DNA from: Spirochaetota bacterium
GTDB taxonomy: Bacteria > Spirochaetota > UBA4802 > UBA5550
Direction: 5' to 3'
DNA: 9,126 nt
NCBI GenBank assembly: GCA_022704585.1
Contig: JAKJGD010000045.1
Location: forward strand, 1 to 9,126
A program made the translations under genes and the position numbers. This document shows, in pieces, positions 6,139 to 9,126 of the stretch. The notes under the pieces were generated by a model. That model did no database searches, was not told where the DNA came from, and saw only the letters and a program-made list of their open reading frames with translations. Numbering within the stretch: the first letter of the stretch is position 1; each line of letters begins with the position of its first letter.

Positions 6139-7563
6139 ATGGAACAATATCCGCTCTATATCGACGGGAAATGGGTCACCAGCGACAAGAAGATCCGGGT
6201 CGTGAACCCCGCGACGGACGATCCTTTCGCGGAAGTGTCGACGACGGACCGCGCGGGCGTCAAACAAGCTCTGGAAAGCGCGCAGGACGCCTTCGCGCAG
6301 TGGAGCGGCATGACCGGGATGAGACGGGGCGACTACCTCCTTTCCATCGTTGCCCTGCTTACCGCGCGCTCGGAGGAGATTGCCCGGACGATCACACGGG
6401 AAAACGGCAAGCCCATAGCGCAAAGCAAAGCTGAAGTCAGCATGACCATCGACCATTTCCGGTGGTTCGCGGAGGAGGCCCGCCGGGGATACGGCCGCGT
6501 GGTCCCTCACCAGGCCGACGGCAAAAGGAACTTCGTGATCAGGCAGGCTGTCGGCGTCGTGGGGGCCATCTCCCCCTGGAACTTCCCCCTGGTCCTTGCA
6601 GCACGCAAGGTGGCGCCGGCACTGGCCGCGGGCTGCACCGTCGTCCTGAAACCGGCAAGCCAGACGCCGGTATGCGCGGTAGAGCTTGCCCGGTGCATCG
6701 ACGACGCGAAGCTTCCCGCCGGCGTGTTCCACCTGGTGGCGGGTAACGCCTCCGAGATCGGGGCCGAACTCCTGGAAAACCCCATCTGCCGCAAGATCAG
6801 CTTTACCGGCTCGACCGAGGTAGGGAAGCAGCTGATCCGGGGCGCGGCGAGCACCTGCACGAGGCTCTCGCTTGAACTTGGCGGCAATGCCCCGCTTCTC
6901 GTATTCGCCGATGCGGATCTCTCCACGGCGGTGGAGGGGGCGCTTACGACCAAGTTCCGGAACACGGGCCAGTCCTGCATAGCCTCCAACCGGATTTACG
7001 TCGAGCGTCCGATATACGATGCGTTTCTCGCGTCTTTCACGGAAAAAACAAAAAATTTGAAAGTGGGGAACGGCCTCGATGACGGTATCGATATCGGGGC
7101 GATCGTGAGCAGGCAAGCCCTGGACGCCGCGCTGTATTACATAGACGAAGCGGTAACAAAGGGCGCACGCCTGCTCTGCGGAGGAGGGCGGTGGGGAAAC
7201 AGGGGAAATTTCCTGGAGCCCACCGTAATCGCCGATGTGCCGGATAACGCCCTCTGCTCGAGAGAGGAAATCTTCGCTCCCGTGGCCGCGATATATCCCT
7301 TCAGTACCGAGGAAGAGGCCATCAAAAAGGCAAATGATACCGAATTCGGCCTCGCGGCATACGCGTATACAAGCAACGTAAACCGCGTCCTGCGGCTCGC
7401 GGAGAAGCTGGAAGCGGGAAGCATCGGGATAAACGACGCGGTACCCACTACCAGCAACTGCCCCTTTGGCGGCTTTAAGATGAGCGGATGGGGACGGGAG
7501 CTGGGCTCCGAAGGCCTCGATTCATTTCTAGAAACCAAGCACATATCGGTGGGACTCGGATAG
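6139..7563 (+). CDS. NAD(P)-dependent aldehyde dehydrogenase, succinate-semialdehyde dehydrogenase-like
   Basis: Oxidises an aldehyde to the carboxylic acid with NAD+ or NADP+, in the cytoplasm. The 474-residue length is typical of the GabD-like part of the ALDH superfamily. The cofactor fold shows SPWNFP with Asn148, VLKPAS with Lys171, and FTGSTEVGK (222-230). The general base is Glu246 in LELGGNAP. The nucleophile is Cys280 in FRNTGQSC, 34 residues after the Glu as in well-studied family members. EEIFAP (376-381) and the C-terminal PFGGFKMSG...ETKHISVG block complete the fold. The nearest pattern I know is succinate-semialdehyde dehydrogenase, but related enzymes on glutarate semialdehyde or other small aldehydes share these motifs, so the substrate is not certain. 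It has its own candidate promoter and a strong ribosome binding site. The gntR promoter begins 50 bases after its stop. Confidence 0.93.
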   Translation: MEQYPLYIDGKWVTSDKKIRVVNPATDDPFAEVSTTDRAGVKQALESAQDAFAQWSGMTGMRRGDYLLSIVALLTARSEEIARTITRENGKPIAQSKAEVSMTIDHFRWFAEEARRGYGRVVPHQADGKRNFVIRQAVGVVGAISPWNFPLVLAARKVAPALAAGCTVVLKPASQTPVCAVELARCIDDAKLPAGVFHLVAGNASEIGAELLENPICRKISFTGSTEVGKQLIRGAASTCTRLSLELGGNAPLLVFADADLSTAVEGALTTKFRNTGQSCIASNRIYVERPIYDAFLASFTEKTKNLKVGNGLDDGIDIGAIVSRQALDAALYYIDEAVTKGARLLCGGGRWGNRGNFLEPTVIADVPDNALCSREEIFAPVAAIYPFSTEEEAIKKANDTEFGLAAYAYTSNVNRVLRLAEKLEAGSIGINDAVPTTSNCPFGGFKMSGWGRELGSEGLDSFLETKHISVGLG

Positions 7564-7612
7564 TTCAACCCGCCAGGCGGCACCGCCCGGGCCGGGCAGG
7601 GCGAAATAATGC

Positions 7613-7639
7613 TTGACAGGCTTGCCACAGTCATATACT
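7613..7639 (+). promoter_or_regulatory. Promoter of the GntR-family regulator gene
   Basis: A perfect TTGACA (7613-7618) is followed after 15 bases by TATACT (7634-7639), a good -10 box with shorter than usual spacing. The implied transcript starts about 60 bases before the ATG at 7708. The -10 box lies inside an inverted repeat that looks like an operator. It would drive gntR and the flavoprotein gene behind it. Confidence 0.6.
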
Positions 7640-7660
7640 TGTATACTCCTATATATGACT
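7629..7660. promoter_or_regulatory. Inverted repeat, probable operator of the GntR regulator
   Basis: AGTCATATA (7629-7637) and TATATGACT (7652-7660) are perfect inverted repeats 14 bases apart. Nested at the left is a second dyad, TATAC-TT-GTATA (7634-7645), that covers the -10 box. GntR/HutC-type regulators bind short AT-rich dyads, often with GT and AC at their ends. The position over the promoter of a GntR gene suggests autorepression. The exact bound half-sites are not known. Confidence 0.55.
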
Positions 7661-7707
7661 TACAAACTGAGCCCATCCCGTCCTCCCGGCGGGAACACGG
7701 AGGGAAC

Positions 7708-8466
7708 ATGACTGCACGGTCCGGAAACCTGAAGCTGATACGGGCCATCGAAACGCCCCTGCCCGTCTATTACCGTCTTCAGGAAGCGCTCAAAAAAAAG
7801 ATCGAGGACGGCAACTGGAAGCCGGGGCAGCTTATCCCGTCGGAGCGGCTTATCGCCGGGGAGCATCAGGTCAGCGTCGGGACCGTGAGGAAAGCAGTGC
7901 TCAACCTCGTATACGAGGGCTACCTCTACCGCATCCAGGGAAAGGGAACTTATGTCGCGGGGACCAAGCTCAGGAAGGACAGCCTCCGATATTACCGGAT
8001 GATGGAAGCCCTTGACGGCGGCGAAGCCGAACTCGAAATACGGTTCATTGGCCTGAAGGAGATACAGGGCTTCGACCCGGCAAGCGCCCTGCTCGGCCAT
8101 CCGCGCGACAGGACCCTGTACGAGCTCCGGCGACTTTTCCTCCACGACGGCGCGCCGCTGGTCTATTGTGAATCGTACCTGCCGAAAGGGATTTTCAGGG
8201 ATTTCGACAGTTTCCCCCCGGCACGCTTTGAGAAGAGCACCCTCTACGAGATGATAGAACAGACCTACGGCCTTCCCTGTATCTATAACCACGAGCTGTT
8301 CGGCGCCGTCGCTGCGCACGGGGCCGTTGCGAAGCAGCTCGGGGTGAACGCCGGCTCGCCGCTGCTCTTCATCGAGATGCGAAGCTTCACGTACAAGGAC
8401 AGGCCGTATGAATTCAGGAGGAGTTATTGCGTGACCGGGACGCGGAGGGTATTCGCGGAAATTTAA
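7708..8466 (+). CDS. GntR/HutC-family transcriptional regulator with UTRA domain
   Basis: Ligand-responsive DNA-binding regulator, 252 residues from the ATG at 7708. That start is chosen because GGAGG lies 4 bases before it. The in-frame ATG at 7609 lies upstream of the -35 box and cannot be on the transcript from this promoter. Residues about 17-85 form the GntR winged helix: LPVYYRLQEALKKKI, WKPGQLIPSERLIAGEHQVS, VGTVRKAVLNLVYEGYL, and a wing ending GKGTYVAG. Residues about 105-250 fit the UTRA effector domain, with LYELRRLFLHDGAPLVYCESYLP and a final R-S-Y strand. UTRA regulators bind small metabolites (sugar phosphates, histidine-pathway compounds, fatty acids and others); the ligand here is unknown. 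It sits between the aldehyde dehydrogenase and a flavoprotein, which are plausible targets. A run of eight A at 7792-7799 codes for Lys without breaking frame. Confidence 0.92.
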   Translation: MTARSGNLKLIRAIETPLPVYYRLQEALKKKIEDGNWKPGQLIPSERLIAGEHQVSVGTVRKAVLNLVYEGYLYRIQGKGTYVAGTKLRKDSLRYYRMMEALDGGEAELEIRFIGLKEIQGFDPASALLGHPRDRTLYELRRLFLHDGAPLVYCESYLPKGIFRDFDSFPPARFEKSTLYEMIEQTYGLPCIYNHELFGAVAAHGAVAKQLGVNAGSPLLFIEMRSFTYKDRPYEFRRSYCVTGTRRVFAEI

Positions 8467-8490
8467 CCTCCGGTCACACCGCTGCAGGCG

Positions 8491-9126
8491 ATGAAGAATG
8501 ATTATCCCACCATACAATGTGATCTCCTCATCATCGGGGGCGGGAGCGCCGGCGCCATGGCGGCAATCCGCTCGAAGGAGCTCAATCCCTCCCAGCGGGT
8601 CATCGTGTTCGAGAAAGGCGACATCACCTATTCCGGCTGCATCGCGCGCGGGATGGATGCGCTCAACATAGTCGCCGTGCCGGGAATATCCGATCCCGAC
8701 CTCTACGTGGAGGCCAGCCGCATGGCCTGCGAGGGTATACTCGATGAGCCTCCGAGCCACCTCATGGCGAAGCGGAGCTGGGAAATGCTGAAAAAGCTTG
8801 AGCGCTGGAACGTCTGCTTCCCCCTGGACGGGCACGGGCAATACGAGGTGCTGCAGGTGCACCCGAAGGGACGCTTCTGCGTCACCATGAAGGAGCCGGA
8901 GCTCAAGACCATACTGGCGCGGCGCGTGCGCGAATCGGGCGTGCGCGTTCTCAACCGCACGATGGCGCTCGAGCTCCTCACGCACGAAGGACGCGCAGCG
9001 GGGGCGGTGGGCATCAATACGCGTACCGGCGAAATCATCGTCTGCGAGGCGAAGGCGGTTATCCTCGCGGCAGGCGGCACCGCCCGCTTCGGCCTTCCCA
9101 ACAACGGCTATCTCTACGGCGTGTAC
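8491..9126 (+). CDS. FAD-dependent oxidoreductase, AprA/fumarate-reductase flavoprotein-like, 3'-partial
   Basis: The frame runs open from ATG 8491 to the window end (212 residues seen). The N-terminus is a Rossmann FAD-binding fold: DLLIIGGGSAGAMAA with Gly16, Gly18 and Gly21, then Glu41 in VIVFEKG for the FAD ribose. SGCIARGMDALN (48-59) resembles the flavin-loop segment of adenylylsulfate reductase alpha subunits and of succinate dehydrogenase/fumarate reductase flavoproteins. The AVILAAGGTARFGLPNN block (189-205) is the second FAD contact region of that superfamily. Catalytic residues lie beyond the edge, so the reaction cannot be named. The start is 24 bases after the gntR stop in the same frame, with a weak AGG site, so the two are probably one operon. 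An iron-sulfur partner subunit might follow outside the window. Confidence 0.82.
   Translation, partial: MKNDYPTIQCDLLIIGGGSAGAMAAIRSKELNPSQRVIVFEKGDITYSGCIARGMDALNIVAVPGISDPDLYVEASRMACEGILDEPPSHLMAKRSWEMLKKLERWNVCFPLDGHGQYEVLQVHPKGRFCVTMKEPELKTILARRVRESGVRVLNRTMALELLTHEGRAAGAVGINTRTGEIIVCEAKAVILAAGGTARFGLPNNGYLYGVY

Noticed and set aside
6124..7116. A 330-codon minus-strand open frame opposite the aldehyde dehydrogenase
   Set aside because: The plus strand carries all ALDH catalytic motifs; the antisense frame has none of its own.
7574..7589. The stretch AGGCGGCACCGCCCG occurring here and again near 9071-9085
   Set aside because: A short GC-rich palindromic match, one copy inside a conserved FAD-binding codon run; chance is sufficient.
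7609..7707. Upstream ATG giving gntR 33 extra residues
   Set aside because: It lies upstream of the -35 box and would translate the promoter and operator; the ATG at 7708 has a good ribosome binding site.
7792..7799. A run of eight A in gntR as a possible second slippage site
   Set aside because: The frame is intact on both sides and the Lys codons fit the family; nothing suggests shifting.
7660..8985. A 441-codon minus-strand open frame over gntR and the flavoprotein gene
   Set aside because: It is antisense to two genes with clear family motifs; its composition (Arg, His, Gly rich) is typical of a shadow frame.

Overview
The window is a GC-rich stretch of bacterial chromosome carrying nine protein-coding genes, two of them cut by the window edges. 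MurA and an MltD-type lytic transglycosylase with a hydrophobic N-terminal export segment point to a cell-wall-bearing, probably diderm bacterium. The receiver-plus-coiled-coil protein and the dispersed 'CGAGCGCAGCGAAGC' repeat occur in several GC-rich diderm lineages (Spirochaetota and delta-proteobacterial groups among others). I cannot assign the phylum from this sequence alone. No RNA genes, CRISPR array, transposase or phage genes were seen.

Left block (1-3005). A plus-strand gene, open at the left edge, encodes the C-terminal part of a protein with an XPB/Ssl2-type helicase-associated domain. It converges on a minus-strand group of three genes: an 88-residue orphan, a protein with a degenerate response-regulator receiver and four 21-residue coiled-coil repeats, and a 92-residue orphan. 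The two convergent genes share a CTAG, so their stop codons overlap. A hairpin with a T tract lies upstream of the 88-residue gene and competes with an alternative pairing, an arrangement like an attenuator.

Middle block (3194-6040). Two peptidoglycan genes lie on the plus strand. The first encodes an MltD-like lytic transglycosylase whose C-terminal LysM domain is broken by a one-base shift at a run of nine A. The complete LysM end is present in the -1 frame. After it come a perfect hairpin and a dispersed inverted-repeat element. Then comes murA (first step of peptidoglycan precursor synthesis), closed by two tandem hairpins, one of which contains the murA stop codon.

Right block (6041-9126). 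An NAD(P)-dependent aldehyde dehydrogenase of the succinate-semialdehyde dehydrogenase type has its own candidate promoter. It is followed by a GntR/HutC-family regulator with a UTRA effector domain, and 24 bases later by an FAD-dependent oxidoreductase resembling AprA/fumarate-reductase flavoproteins that runs off the right edge. The regulator's promoter overlaps a 9-bp inverted repeat, suggesting autoregulation. The layout suggests a small inducible catabolic or redox locus, but its substrate cannot be read from the sequence.

I did not find a clearly new defence or mobile system. The best leads are the frameshifted LysM transglycosylase, the degenerate receiver with 21-residue repeats, the competing hairpins at 3043-3089, and the GntR/flavoprotein locus.
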